A stretch of DNA of 53,011 nucleotides from Pyrodictiaceae archaeon (GTDB lineage: Archaea; Thermoproteota; Thermoprotei_A; Sulfolobales; WAQK01): contig WAQK01000043.1 in NCBI GenBank assembly GCA_015520265.1, positions 1 through 53,011 of the forward strand, given 5' to 3'. Both the position numbers and the translations under genes were made by a program. Shown here one piece after another: positions 26,572 through 35,241 of this stretch (its first letter is position 1; each line of letters starts with the position of its first letter). Below the pieces are notes generated by a model. It was not told the DNA's origin, did not search any database, and saw only the letters and a list, made by a program, of their open reading frames with translations.

Positions 26572-26580
26572 TTTTTATAC
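26572..26580 (+). promoter_or_regulatory. TATA box of tyrS
   Basis: CTTTTTATA lies about 35-40 bases before GTG 26613. A start of transcription about 25 bases downstream would fall at about 26600, after the longer upstream ATG. This supports the GTG as the real start. Confidence 0.55.
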
Positions 26581-26612
26581 TCCCCCGGCTCAGACATGTT
26601 CGGTGGCTATTC

Positions 26613-27701
26613 GTGGACGTTGAGGAGAAGGTGCGGCTGGCCGTCAGGAACGCTGCTGAGATAGTCACGGTGGAGGAGCTGAGGAGGCTGTTCGAGACCA
26701 CTGAGAGGCCTACGGGGTACCTTGGCTTCGAGCCCAGCGGCCTCTTCCACATAGGCTGGATCATCTGGGCCAGGAAGGTCCAGGACCTGCTGGACGCCGG
26801 CGTGGAGTTCACTCTCCTCGAGGCCACCTGGCACGCCTGGATCAACGACAAGCTGGGCGGAGACCTGGAACTCATCCGTAAGGCGGCCCGGTACGTCAGG
26901 TTATCGCTCAAGGCCCTCGGGGTCGAGGCCGACAAGATCCACTGGGTCGACGCGGAGAAGCTGGTGTCCGACAAGGACTACTGGGCCTACCTGATAAGGA
27001 TAGCCAAGAACGCGAGCCTGGCCAGGATAAAGAGGGCCCTCACCATAATGGGTAGGAAGGCCGATGAGGCGGAAACCGACTTCTCCAAGCTTATCTACCC
27101 CTGCATGCAAGTGGCCGACATATACTACCTCGACGTCGACATAGCTCTTGGAGGAACCGACCAGAGGAAAGCCCATATGCTGGCAAGGGATGTGGCCGAG
27201 AAGCTAGGGAGGAAGAAGCCAGTAGCAATACACACGCCCCTCCTCACAGGGCTCCAGGGCACCGGGAGGATGGACTCAGCCGCCGTGGATGAGGAGACCC
27301 ACGCTGTGGAATACAAGATGAGTAAGTCGAGGCCCGAGACCACGATATTCATCCACGACTCCCCTGAGGAGATAAAATCTAAGCTCAGGAAGGCCTACTG
27401 CCCCCCGAGGGATACCCGGTACAACCCTGTCATGGAGATAAACAAGTACATACTCTTCACCCTACCCGGCTTCGTGCTCCACATAGACAGGCCCTCCAAG
27501 TATGGCGGCCCCATAGACGTGGAGAGCTACGAGGAGCTGGAGAGGCTCTACAAGGCTGGCGAGCTGCACCCCTTGGACCTGAAGAACGCCACCGCTGAGG
27601 CCCTTGCCGAGTACCTGGAGCCGGTGAGGAGGATGTTCAGGGAGGACCCTGAGGCCCGCGGGATACTCGAGGAGCTGAGCAGAGCCACTATAACCAGGTA
27701 G
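26613..27701 (+). CDS. tyrS: Tyrosyl-tRNA synthetase
   Basis: This class I synthetase charges tRNA-Tyr. From GTG 26613 the protein has 362 residues, the usual size for the archaeal/eukaryotic type. The ATP-binding HIGH-like motif is PSGLFHIGW (residues about 43-51), the KMSKS loop is YKMSKSRPE, and the tyrosine pocket stretch YPCMQVADIYYLDVDIALGGTDQRK is intact. I prefer GTG 26613 to an ATG 51 bases upstream because GGTGG stands six bases before it and the TATA box at 26572 would start the message between the two. It lies 157 bases after pheT with its own promoter. Confidence 0.95.
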   Translation: MDVEEKVRLAVRNAAEIVTVEELRRLFETTERPTGYLGFEPSGLFHIGWIIWARKVQDLLDAGVEFTLLEATWHAWINDKLGGDLELIRKAARYVRLSLKALGVEADKIHWVDAEKLVSDKDYWAYLIRIAKNASLARIKRALTIMGRKADEAETDFSKLIYPCMQVADIYYLDVDIALGGTDQRKAHMLARDVAEKLGRKKPVAIHTPLLTGLQGTGRMDSAAVDEETHAVEYKMSKSRPETTIFIHDSPEEIKSKLRKAYCPPRDTRYNPVMEINKYILFTLPGFVLHIDRPSKYGGPIDVESYEELERLYKAGELHPLDLKNATAEALAEYLEPVRRMFREDPEARGILEELSRATITR

Positions 27702-27758
27702 CCCCCGAGGCTGGCGATAGAAATAAAAATTAATCCTCTACATGCCCTTGATTATACA

Positions 27759-27800
27759 GCGTGAAAAACAGGTTCACGCTTAACCTTCGAAAGAGAAGGT
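27759..27800 (+). promoter_or_regulatory. Two tandem hairpins in the dnaG leader
   Basis: The first has 7-bp arms GCGTGAA/TTCACGC (27759-27765 and 27773-27779). The second has 6-bp arms ACCTTC/GAAGGT around GAAAGA (27783-27800). The 3' arm of the second overlaps the start of the GGTGGTG ribosome site of dnaG, so folding could mask translation. A TATA-like element (AATAAAAATTAA) is at 27722-27733. Confidence 0.5.
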
Positions 27801-27813
27801 GGTGTAAAGCGGG

Positions 27814-28983
27814 ATGAAGTACCTGATCAAGGTGAAGATAGAAGTAGATGGTATAGTTGACAAGCCTGACGTCATAGGCGCGATTTTCGGCCAGACGGAG
27901 GGCCTCCTAGGACCCGACTTCGACCTCAGGGACCTTCAGGACAAGGGGAGGATAGGGAGGATCCAGGTCGACCTTAAGACCAGGAACTCCAAGACCATCG
28001 GCGAGGTCGTGATCCCCTCAAACCTGGATAGGATTGAGACGGCCCTCATAGCAGCCATGATTGAGACCATAGACAAGGTGGGCCCTTACGGCGTCAGGAT
28101 CAAGGTCTCCGAGATAGTGGACCTGAGGGAGGAGAGGGTGAAGAGGATAATCGAGAGGGCCAAGGAGATACTGAAGAGCTGGGGCAAGGAGAGAGGCATA
28201 GACTACAAGGCTATAGTGCAGGAGGTCAGCAAGGCCCTGAAACCCCCGGAGATAACCAAGTACGGCCCCGAAGGCCTCCCGGCAGGCCCCGACGTGGACA
28301 AATCGGATACGCTGATAATCGTCGAGGGCAGGGCCGACGTCCTCAACCTGCTTAGGTACGGGTACACCAATGTCATAGCCCTCGAGGGCGCCACCGGCAA
28401 GATACCTAACACCATAATTAAGCTGGCCGAGAGTAAGAAGACCATAGCCTTTGTGGACGGTGACCACGGGGGAGACCTTATCCTCAAGGAGCTCCTCAAG
28501 TTCGCCAAGATAGACTACGTTGCGAGGGCCCCGCCGGGGAGGGAGGTCGAGGACCTCACTGGCAAGGAGATAGAGGAGGCACTGGCCAACAAGGTGCCAG
28601 CGGCGGACTATCTGGTCAAAATGATGGCCAAGAAGAAGCCGAAGCCGGCGGAGCAGGTGGAGGTCAAGGCCACTGAGAGGCTGGTGGCGCTCCCCGACGA
28701 TGTGCTGAACGCCATCAAGGGGCTCAAGGGAACCCTTGAAAGCATACTCTATAACGAGAAGTGGGAGGCCGTCAAGAGGGTTCCCGTCAGGGACCTGGTG
28801 GACACGCTGAGTCAGGCCGGGGAGAAGGAGGTCTATGCCGTGGTGCTGGACGGCATAATCACGCCGAGGCTTGTCGACACCGCGTCGGCCAAGGGTGTCC
28901 AGGTGATCATCGGAACAAAGATGGGCGCGGTGACCAAGAGGCCCTTCAACCTGCAGCTCCTAACCTTCGACGACATCCTCTAA
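27814..28983 (+). CDS. dnaG: Archaeal DnaG primase-like protein (exosome-associated, TOPRIM)
   Basis: This 389-residue protein has a central TOPRIM domain (DTLIIVEGRADVLNLLRYG with the catalytic Glu, and FVDGDHGGDLILKELL with the DxD-like acids). The N-terminal (1-160) and C-terminal parts are those of archaeal DnaG. In Sulfolobus the homologue is a stable subunit of the RNA exosome that favours poly(A)-rich RNA and also has primase activity. The start is ATG 27814 after GGTGGTG. It is convergent with polB, 20 bases apart, over a short GC palindrome (GACCCGGGTC, 28985-28994) and a T-rich stretch that may terminate it. Confidence 0.95.
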   Translation: MKYLIKVKIEVDGIVDKPDVIGAIFGQTEGLLGPDFDLRDLQDKGRIGRIQVDLKTRNSKTIGEVVIPSNLDRIETALIAAMIETIDKVGPYGVRIKVSEIVDLREERVKRIIERAKEILKSWGKERGIDYKAIVQEVSKALKPPEITKYGPEGLPAGPDVDKSDTLIIVEGRADVLNLLRYGYTNVIALEGATGKIPNTIIKLAESKKTIAFVDGDHGGDLILKELLKFAKIDYVARAPPGREVEDLTGKEIEEALANKVPAADYLVKMMAKKKPKPAEQVEVKATERLVALPDDVLNAIKGLKGTLESILYNEKWEAVKRVPVRDLVDTLSQAGEKEVYAVVLDGIITPRLVDTASAKGVQVIIGTKMGAVTKRPFNLQLLTFDDIL

Positions 28984-29003
28984 AGACCCGGGTCCGCGTG
29001 TTT

Positions 29004-32000
29004 TTAGAAAAAGTCAAACAGGCTTTTTTGACCCCTCGACAACGCCTTTAGCCTGGCCTCGGTCACGCCGTAGTAGCCGAGGATCCTCAGCGCTGCCGGT
29101 ATGACCTGGTGGTCCACATAGTAGTTGGAGTCGATGTCGCTTGGCTTCGCGAGGAAGTAGGGGTAAGCCCTGCTCGACAGGGTTCCCCCGCCCTTAACTA
29201 TGACGTAGCCCACCTTGTCGCCCACCTCGACGGTGTAGCCCTTCTCCTTCATCCTCTTGGCTGCGGCCACGTGGGGCGCCTCGACGCTGTACTCTTTTAT
29301 GGACTTGGTGAGGGTCTTCCATATGACCAGCTTCTCTAGGGGCACCTTGCCCGCCTTCAACTCCTCTATCAGGCTCTTCACGTACTCTATAGCCTTCTCT
29401 ACGTCCCCCTCCCTCAGAACGATCTCCGCCACCTTCTCCTGCACCTCCTTTGCTATCTCCGCCCAGTCGCCCCTCACGGCCTCGAAGCCCACTATGTCTA
29501 TCCTGCCGTCCTTCAGGAGGCCTATGTACCTCTTCTTGGCCTCCGTGAAGAAGACTCTTCGGTAAACCTTGTCTATCTTAATGTCGAAGCCCAGCCTCTC
29601 CTCCACCAGTTTGATGAACTTCTCCACCGTGCCCGGCTCGTGCCTGACGAAGAGGGAGTCGGTGTTGTGTACCAGTACCCAGTTGGCAAAGAATCTGTGT
29701 GTATCTTCGACTTCGAGATCGTAAACGTAGCCATTATATGCGATTCTTTCTATTCTTTGCACTCTTTGTAGGTCGAAACCCATTGTTTTGACGTTAGTCT
29801 TTTCTAAACCGTACCTGGCTCCCTTCAATCTTTCGTTCTTCCTATCACTCAGAAATCCTATCTCCCTCGCAAATTTGACAACGTCCTTTACAACTATGTG
29901 TTTACTATACGTCGTGGAAACCTTGCCTAGATACCTGTTTGGACTCTTCTCCTCAAACACGCTATTAGATATGCCCACGGCGAAAAGCAAGGCTCTTACA
30001 GCCTCGGCCAGCTCTTCGTTGGTTGTAGTAAGCCTTACTATGGGTCTTCCATTTCTAAGGATCACTGTGCCGTCGGCCGTGAAGTAGCCTCTTAGGAACG
30101 CCTTTATTAGCGGTCCCGGTAGGTTTAGAACAAAATCTGGTATTACCTTGCCTTTCCCGTTCTTGAAATTCCTAAGGATTCCTGCAAGCTTCTTGGATAA
30201 GACTGTTACATCGCCTTTTCCATTCTTTTCGTACCAGTTTGTTATTATTCCGGCTTTTCTCAGTGGCTCGAGTAGCTTTTTCTCTATTTCATCCTTATCC
30301 TTCCCTAACGATAATTGTATGTAGTATTTGCCTGAAGACCCTCTCCATCCGTAGCTTCCATCGCCGATGGCTAGACCTATGAATTCCCACATTTTTACCT
30401 CTGTTTCGCTTGCTTCGAGGTTTTCCACTACTGGCGCGTTTGGAACGACCAGGCTTTTCACGTGCTTTTTGAGATCTATTGGTTTTACTAAGGTTAGACC
30501 TGTTTTCTCGGTAGATATTCTCCGCCTGTTAAGTACATTCACGTAGCCTATGAGACTATGGTCCTCGGTTACATCGACATACCATTTATTTGTGAGCCAG
30601 ACCCTGTACATGGTTTTACCACATTTGTGTCTCATGACGTACTTTACGGGTTTCCATGTAAGATTACCATCCTCATCAAGTGTGAGGGTTTCAATGTTTC
30701 TAAGGAATTTGTATTCCTTCCCATCAGGTGTTACAAGGTCGGGCTTACCCTCGAAGAGTTCGGATATTCTTACTACCCTTATCTTACCGTCCTTCCTTAC
30801 TAGGACCTTTGTGTCGCCCGACACGCTATCGCCGTAGATCACCTCGAGGCCCAGTTCTCCGGCTATCTTGAGGGCCCCCATTATGGTCTGCCTGCCCCAT
30901 GCTGTGACGGCCTCGGCGCATTCCCTGCAGTACCATCTGGCCACGGTCCAGCCCTGGTACCCGTAGGCGGCGTTTGCCAGCACCTTGACGGCCTTCTGCC
31001 TGTTGTCGAGGAGCCGGTACTCTGGCGTACCGGGCTCGTATTTCTTCATCTGCTCCCTCAGCCTCTTCCTCAGCTCTAGGAGGGTTTCCAGCACGGTTTT
31101 GAAGAAGCCGGGCGGCGCCTTCCTGAACCTGTGGCCCACCTCCGGTGCAATCCACACGCCCTCAGGGGGCTCCTCCTCGCCCCTCCTAAGCAGCGTGTCG
31201 GGGCCAACGTTGTATCTTATCATTATGTTGGGGTACATGGAGCTGAAGTCCAATACAGCTATGTCCTCGTGCACGCCTTTGCGGGGCTCGAGGACTATGG
31301 CTCCCTTATAAGTCAAGGGGGGCCGCTCAACTCTGTTGGGCACGAGTTCGCCCAGCCTGTAGGCCTCTCTCATGAGGTACCATTCCAGCCTGAACCCGAC
31401 GCTGGCGGCTCCGACCTGGTCTAGGGGTAGGCCTGTTATGTAGGCAAGCTGTATGGCGAAGGGCAGGATCTTCTCGGCTATCCCGTAGGTGGCCACCACG
31501 TCGTCCTGGGCGTACTGGAGGAGCTTGTCCCTGAACTCGGGGTTTTCCCAGTACTTGGGGATTTCGTACCAGGGTATTTCAACCCTCTCCTCCTTCTTCA
31601 TTACGCCCAGGTATTCGGCCACGTTCTCGAGGGTCTTTACCTTTATCTCGGGTATCTCCTCTGCGTAGTCGTACAGGTCTACGTTGAGCCTGCCAGCAAC
31701 GGATATGTGGCCGTATACGCTGGTGGTTGGCTCTACTCCCACCCTCCTGGATAGGTCGAGCTTTATGCCGAGGACCTTGGCGCGGTCCTTGAGGTAGGGC
31801 CAGTCGAACTTGTTGGAGTTATAGCCCACGATTATGTCGGGGTCGTAGCTCTTCACGTACTCTACGAACCCCTTGATCACCTCTCCGTCGTCCATGTCCT
31901 CGGCCACGAACTGCCTGACCTCGCCCTCGCTGTTCATGGTGGATATTATTATGACGGGGTCGCGTCCGTGTTTGGGGCTTCCGGTAGGCGCGTACACCTC

Positions 32001-32540
32001 TATGTCGAAGGCGAGGACCCTGAGCTGGGGGATACCCTCCCGGTCGACGAGCCGGGGCCTCTCCAAAGCCCTGTAGACGGCGCCGACCCTGTACCCTTTC
32101 TCCTCGGCTTCCTCCACCTCGACCTCATGCCACGCGAAGGGCCTGATGTTGTTGTCGATCATGTACCTCATCACGAACCTTATGTCGGCCTCCAATACCT
32201 CTCTGACGCCGGGTATCTTTGCCGCCTCCTCCCTGTAGGTCCTCACGTACTCCGGTATGACCGTGGTTACCCTGATCACCTTAACCCTGCGGCCGAAGTA
32301 CTTGTGCTCCACAGCGTCGAGCCCAACGATGGGCGATTTGGGCTTGGACAGCATTCTCAGCCTCTGCGATATGGCCGGTATCAGGTCCTCGGACTCGGGG
32401 AGCACGTAGAAGTAGGGGCGGAACCCCTCATCTATTACCACGACCCTCCTCCCGTCCTCCGCGACGCCCCAGAGGATCACCTGCGGCTTGCCGCCGCGCA
32501 CCTCGTAGCTGGCGTCGAGGAGGTTGAAGACCAGCTTCAA
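29004..32540 (-). CDS. polB: Family B DNA polymerase interrupted by an intein
   Basis: This is a replicative-type DNA polymerase. The 1178-residue precursor contains a 388-residue intein (572-959), leaving a mature enzyme of 790. The 3'-5' exonuclease site has Asp179/Glu181 (AFDIEVYAP), GYNSNKFDWP and YAQDDV. The polymerase has motif A DFSSMYPNI with Asp431, motif B KVLANAAYGY, and motif C YGD/TDS, split by the intein between Asp571 and Thr960. The C-terminus ends QKSLFDFF, a PCNA-interacting peptide. The ATG at 32540 follows the RimI-like gene by six bases, so the two share a transcript. Precursor splicing is needed for activity because the intein breaks the catalytic motif. Confidence 0.96.
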   Translation of the reverse strand: MKLVFNLLDASYEVRGGKPQVILWGVAEDGRRVVVIDEGFRPYFYVLPESEDLIPAISQRLRMLSKPKSPIVGLDAVEHKYFGRRVKVIRVTTVIPEYVRTYREEAAKIPGVREVLEADIRFVMRYMIDNNIRPFAWHEVEVEEAEEKGYRVGAVYRALERPRLVDREGIPQLRVLAFDIEVYAPTGSPKHGRDPVIIISTMNSEGEVRQFVAEDMDDGEVIKGFVEYVKSYDPDIIVGYNSNKFDWPYLKDRAKVLGIKLDLSRRVGVEPTTSVYGHISVAGRLNVDLYDYAEEIPEIKVKTLENVAEYLGVMKKEERVEIPWYEIPKYWENPEFRDKLLQYAQDDVVATYGIAEKILPFAIQLAYITGLPLDQVGAASVGFRLEWYLMREAYRLGELVPNRVERPPLTYKGAIVLEPRKGVHEDIAVLDFSSMYPNIMIRYNVGPDTLLRRGEEEPPEGVWIAPEVGHRFRKAPPGFFKTVLETLLELRKRLREQMKKYEPGTPEYRLLDNRQKAVKVLANAAYGYQGWTVARWYCRECAEAVTAWGRQTIMGALKIAGELGLEVIYGDSVSGDTKVLVRKDGKIRVVRISELFEGKPDLVTPDGKEYKFLRNIETLTLDEDGNLTWKPVKYVMRHKCGKTMYRVWLTNKWYVDVTEDHSLIGYVNVLNRRRISTEKTGLTLVKPIDLKKHVKSLVVPNAPVVENLEASETEVKMWEFIGLAIGDGSYGWRGSSGKYYIQLSLGKDKDEIEKKLLEPLRKAGIITNWYEKNGKGDVTVLSKKLAGILRNFKNGKGKVIPDFVLNLPGPLIKAFLRGYFTADGTVILRNGRPIVRLTTTNEELAEAVRALLFAVGISNSVFEEKSPNRYLGKVSTTYSKHIVVKDVVKFAREIGFLSDRKNERLKGARYGLEKTNVKTMGFDLQRVQRIERIAYNGYVYDLEVEDTHRFFANWVLVHNTDSLFVRHEPGTVEKFIKLVEERLGFDIKIDKVYRRVFFTEAKKRYIGLLKDGRIDIVGFEAVRGDWAEIAKEVQEKVAEIVLREGDVEKAIEYVKSLIEELKAGKVPLEKLVIWKTLTKSIKEYSVEAPHVAAAKRMKEKGYTVEVGDKVGYVIVKGGGTLSSRAYPYFLAKPSDIDSNYYVDHQVIPAALRILGYYGVTEARLKALSRGQKSLFDFF
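29664..30827 (-). mobile_element. Intein with LAGLIDADG homing endonuclease in polB motif C (pol-c site)
   Basis: The intein begins at Ser572 (SVSGDTKVLV) and ends VLVHN959, followed by extein Thr960. Block B (TEDHSLI), penultimate His and terminal Asn are present, so self-splicing looks intact. Two dodecapeptide motifs (GLAIGDGSY and GYFTADGTV, each with the metal-binding Asp) mark a complete homing endonuclease. Between about 29690 and 30820 the DNA is clearly more AT-rich, with AAA, AGA and ATT codons rare in the flanking extein. This suggests acquisition from elsewhere. The same polymerase site is used by inteins in Thermococcales polymerases. Confidence 0.93.
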
Positions 32541-32546
32541 GGCTCC

Positions 32547-33038
32547 CTACTCTACGTTACTATTCCGCCCCTCCGCCCTATTAGCGTTACCCGGATGCTT
32601 GGCCATGAGGAGACCTGGCTCCCCGCCAGGATAGTACCTGGGGAGGAAGAGGAGGGGGCGGTAGCCCAGGGATGCGTAGAGCCTTATGGCCGGGGCGTTG
32701 GAGGCCCTCACCTCAAGCCTGAACACGGCGGCGCCCATGGATACGAGCCTGTCCTCGGCCAGCTCCATGAGCCTCCTGGCCAGCCCCCTTCCCCTATGCT
32801 CGGAGTCCACACATATAGAGACTATGTGTCCCACCCTACGCCTCCTCAGTAGGGCCGAAACGTAGCCCACTACGCGGCCCCCCAGCACGGCCACCAGGAA
32901 GACCCCTGGGAGCCTCATAAGTAGGGCCAGGTAGGATGGGGGATACGCCTCCTGGCCGAAGCACAGCTGCTCGAGCCTATAGATGCCTGGCAGGTCGGCT
33001 TCCGAGGCTACTCTGAACACGTAGCTCCCAGGATTCAC
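32547..33038 (-). CDS. rimI: RimI/Ard1-like N-alpha-acetyltransferase
   Basis: This is a GNAT enzyme of 163 residues. The acetyl-CoA loop motif (Q/R)xxGxG/A is seen as HRGRGLARRLM, with the strand VGHIVSICVDSEHRG before it and EVRASNAPAIRLYASLGYRP after it, as in RimI and archaeal Ard1. The archaeal enzymes acetylate protein N-termini of broad specificity. The last 20 residues (KHPGNANRAEGRNSNVE) are a polar extension. The start is GTG 33038. It ends six bases before polB on the same strand. Confidence 0.88.
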   Translation of the reverse strand: MNPGSYVFRVASEADLPGIYRLEQLCFGQEAYPPSYLALLMRLPGVFLVAVLGGRVVGYVSALLRRRRVGHIVSICVDSEHRGRGLARRLMELAEDRLVSMGAAVFRLEVRASNAPAIRLYASLGYRPLLFLPRYYPGGEPGLLMAKHPGNANRAEGRNSNVE

Positions 33039-33121
33039 GGGCCCAGGCCTGGACTAGTGTTACATGGTTATCTAGGTTAAGTATAATTGCCCAGCAGGCC
33101 GATACTCTGCAGGGACGAGGC
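33039..33121. promoter_or_regulatory. Divergent promoter region between rimI-polB and pelota
   Basis: The 83-bp gap holds the AT-rich element GTTAAGTATAATTG (33076-33089), which could act as TATA box for the pelota gene about 35 bases downstream. The opposite-strand promoter is less clear. Confidence 0.4.
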
Positions 33122-34183
33122 GTGAAGATACTGGAGTACAATGAGAAGACCGGCATGCTGAAGCTCCAGGTGGAGACCGAGGACGACCTGTGGTACCTGT
33201 ACTTGGCGCTGAAGCCCGGCGACATAGTGGTAGCCAAGACCACGAGGGAGATCAAGGCCCCGGAGGGCGGGGGTGGTAGTAGGAGGATACCCATGGTCCT
33301 GGCCGTGAGGCTCAAGGCTGCCGAGTTCCAGCCCTTCACCACCAGGCTGAGGCTGAGGGGGATAGTTGTGGAGGGCCCCGAGAGGTTCGGCGTTAAGGGG
33401 TCGCACCACACGCTGAACATAGGCACAGGTGATGTGCTCACTGTGGTTAAGGAGGAGGGCTGGCCTCAGCCGCTCCTCAAGAAGCTGAGGGAAAGGAGCG
33501 CGAAGGGCGTGAGGGTCCTGCTGGTGGCCCTGGATTACGACGAGTACGCTGCCGCCCTGGCGTCGCCCCAGGGCCTCAAGCACGTGGCCAGGGGGAACCT
33601 CAACCTGCCGGGCAAGGATGATCCTGGGAGGGAACAGGTGCTCCGCACCAGGCTTGCGGAGGTCGCCAGGGTCGTCGAGTCCGAGGCTAGGAGGTCGGGT
33701 GTCGGCACGGTGATCGTGGCTGGCCCCGGCAAGCTGAAGGACAGGCTAGCCGAGATCCTGAGGGACAGGGGCCTCAAGGTCTACGTGGAGAACGCCTCCA
33801 TGGGCGGCGAGGCCGGGATTAGGGAGGCCGTGAGGAGAGGCAGGATCGGCGAGATCCTGAGAGGCCAGGCTATCGTAGAGGCTGAAAGGGTAATCGAGGA
33901 ATTCATGCGTAGGCTGGCCAAGGATCCGGGGATGATCGCGTATGGTGTGGACCAGGTGAGGCAGGCGGCGGAGCTCGGTGCAGTCGAGGAGCTCCTGGTC
34001 CTGGACGACCTGGTGAAGACCTACGACGAGGATCTGAGGAGGACAGTGGAGGAGATAATGGTAAAAGTGGATCGGGCCAGGGGAGGGGTTCACTTGGTGC
34101 CCTCCTCGACGCCTGCTGGCCAGAGGCTTAAGCACCTGGGCGGGATCCTGGCCCTCCTCAGATACAGGGTGGCTGAACACTAG
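33122..34183 (+). CDS. pelA: Pelota (Dom34) ribosome-rescue factor
   Basis: This release-factor-like protein works with aEF1-alpha and ABCE1 to dissociate stalled archaeal ribosomes. The 353 residues show an N-terminal Sm-like domain (to about 130, with GSHHTLNIGTGD at its end), a central eRF1-like domain (VLLVALDYDEYAAALA) and a C-terminal L7Ae-like domain (AYGVDQVRQAAELGAVEELLVLDD). The central domain has no GGQ motif, as expected for pelota and unlike aRF1. The start is GTG 33122. Its stop shares CTAG with the convergent radical SAM gene. Confidence 0.95.
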   Translation: MKILEYNEKTGMLKLQVETEDDLWYLYLALKPGDIVVAKTTREIKAPEGGGGSRRIPMVLAVRLKAAEFQPFTTRLRLRGIVVEGPERFGVKGSHHTLNIGTGDVLTVVKEEGWPQPLLKKLRERSAKGVRVLLVALDYDEYAAALASPQGLKHVARGNLNLPGKDDPGREQVLRTRLAEVARVVESEARRSGVGTVIVAGPGKLKDRLAEILRDRGLKVYVENASMGGEAGIREAVRRGRIGEILRGQAIVEAERVIEEFMRRLAKDPGMIAYGVDQVRQAAELGAVEELLVLDDLVKTYDEDLRRTVEEIMVKVDRARGGVHLVPSSTPAGQRLKHLGGILALLRYRVAEH

Positions 34184-35241
34184 GCTACTCTTCTCCTGGA
34201 GACAAGTATTCTTCCCAGTGTGGGGTGGTACTCGGCCACCCATGCCTCCTCCACTTCTCCTGTGTGAAGAGTCTCCAACACCTTGTCCAGGAGGGCTGGG
34301 TGGGTTGCATACATCGAGCCGCCTAGAGGCACCAGTAGGCCCTCATCCACCAGCTTGGCAGCGCGCCCTGATATCCGGCTTAGCAGGACCTCGCCTCTAA
34401 GCAGAGTGCCTTCCCGCGTGGGCTCCTCGTAAAGGTGGGCCACTCTACGTGCCTTCCTTAGGAGCCTGTTCTTGGTCTGAACGTAGTCCTTGAAGCCGGC
34501 TGGGCAGAAGTGGACTTTAAGTCTCTTGAGATTCCCAGCAGCCCATCTAACCACCTTGAGTGCGGTCTCCCTGCTACCCTCGACCGCGACGCCGCTGCTG
34601 GCCACCCTGAAACCCCTCCTGGTCACCGCCTCTATGTTGGACTCGCTGACCTCCATCTCGTTGAGGTTGAGGAACTCGGCGCCCATCTCCTCGAGCCTCC
34701 CCGCCAGCCGGATAAGCTCCTGCTCCCTCCCCGGAATGGCGGGTACCTCCACACCCACGTCCATCCCGGTGTGCTCCACCGCGATCTTGATCTTCTCCAG
34801 CATTGACGGGTGTGTTGGGTGGAACCGTATCTCGTCGAGGCCCGCGGCCTCGAGTTCCCCTAGTAGGCTCCTCGAGGCCAGCCTGCCCGACGTGTAGAGG
34901 TGTATGTGGAACCTGTCGCCGAACTCGGATTTCAGGGTCCTGAGAATCGTGAGGACGCGGGCCGGCCGGGCCAACGGGTCGCCACCCGTTATGCTGGCCC
35001 CTGAGGCACCGATCCTATATGCCTCCAGCAGTACTTGGGAGGGGTCGTTAACGGGTTCCTCGTTGACGTATATCCGGTCCTGCCCCATCCTGGACCTGCT
35101 GACGGGACAGTAGTAGCACCCGTCCCTGCATAGCCCGGTGACGAATACTACTATCTTGGCGCCAGCGTAGCAGAGGCTGCACCCCCTGGGAAGGCCTCCC
35201 GTGAAGACCCCTATCCTGGCGTCGCCGTGCACACTCCTCAA
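34180..35241 (-). CDS. Radical SAM protein related to pyruvate formate-lyase activases
   Basis: This is an archaeal radical SAM enzyme of unknown reaction, 353 residues. The cluster cysteines are C38, C42 and C45 (CRDGCYYC), preceded by a further CSLC pair at C21/C24 that could bind another metal centre. The barrel continues with ASITGGDPLARPARV, which holds the SAM-binding GGDP, and IRFHPTHPSML. C-terminal residues 250-353 form a mixed helical domain. The TTG start at 35241 has GGGAGG nine bases upstream and overlaps the previous stop in TTGA, so it is translationally coupled to the nucleotidyltransferase. Confidence 0.82.
   Translation of the reverse strand: MRSVHGDARIGVFTGGLPRGCSLCYAGAKIVVFVTGLCRDGCYYCPVSRSRMGQDRIYVNEEPVNDPSQVLLEAYRIGASGASITGGDPLARPARVLTILRTLKSEFGDRFHIHLYTSGRLASRSLLGELEAAGLDEIRFHPTHPSMLEKIKIAVEHTGMDVGVEVPAIPGREQELIRLAGRLEEMGAEFLNLNEMEVSESNIEAVTRRGFRVASSGVAVEGSRETALKVVRWAAGNLKRLKVHFCPAGFKDYVQTKNRLLRKARRVAHLYEEPTREGTLLRGEVLLSRISGRAAKLVDEGLLVPLGGSMYATHPALLDKVLETLHTGEVEEAWVAEYHPTLGRILVSRRRVA

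Noticed and set aside
31968-32852. 294-codon plus-strand frame opposite polB and rimI
   Set aside because: Antisense to two certain genes and crosses their boundary; no motif.
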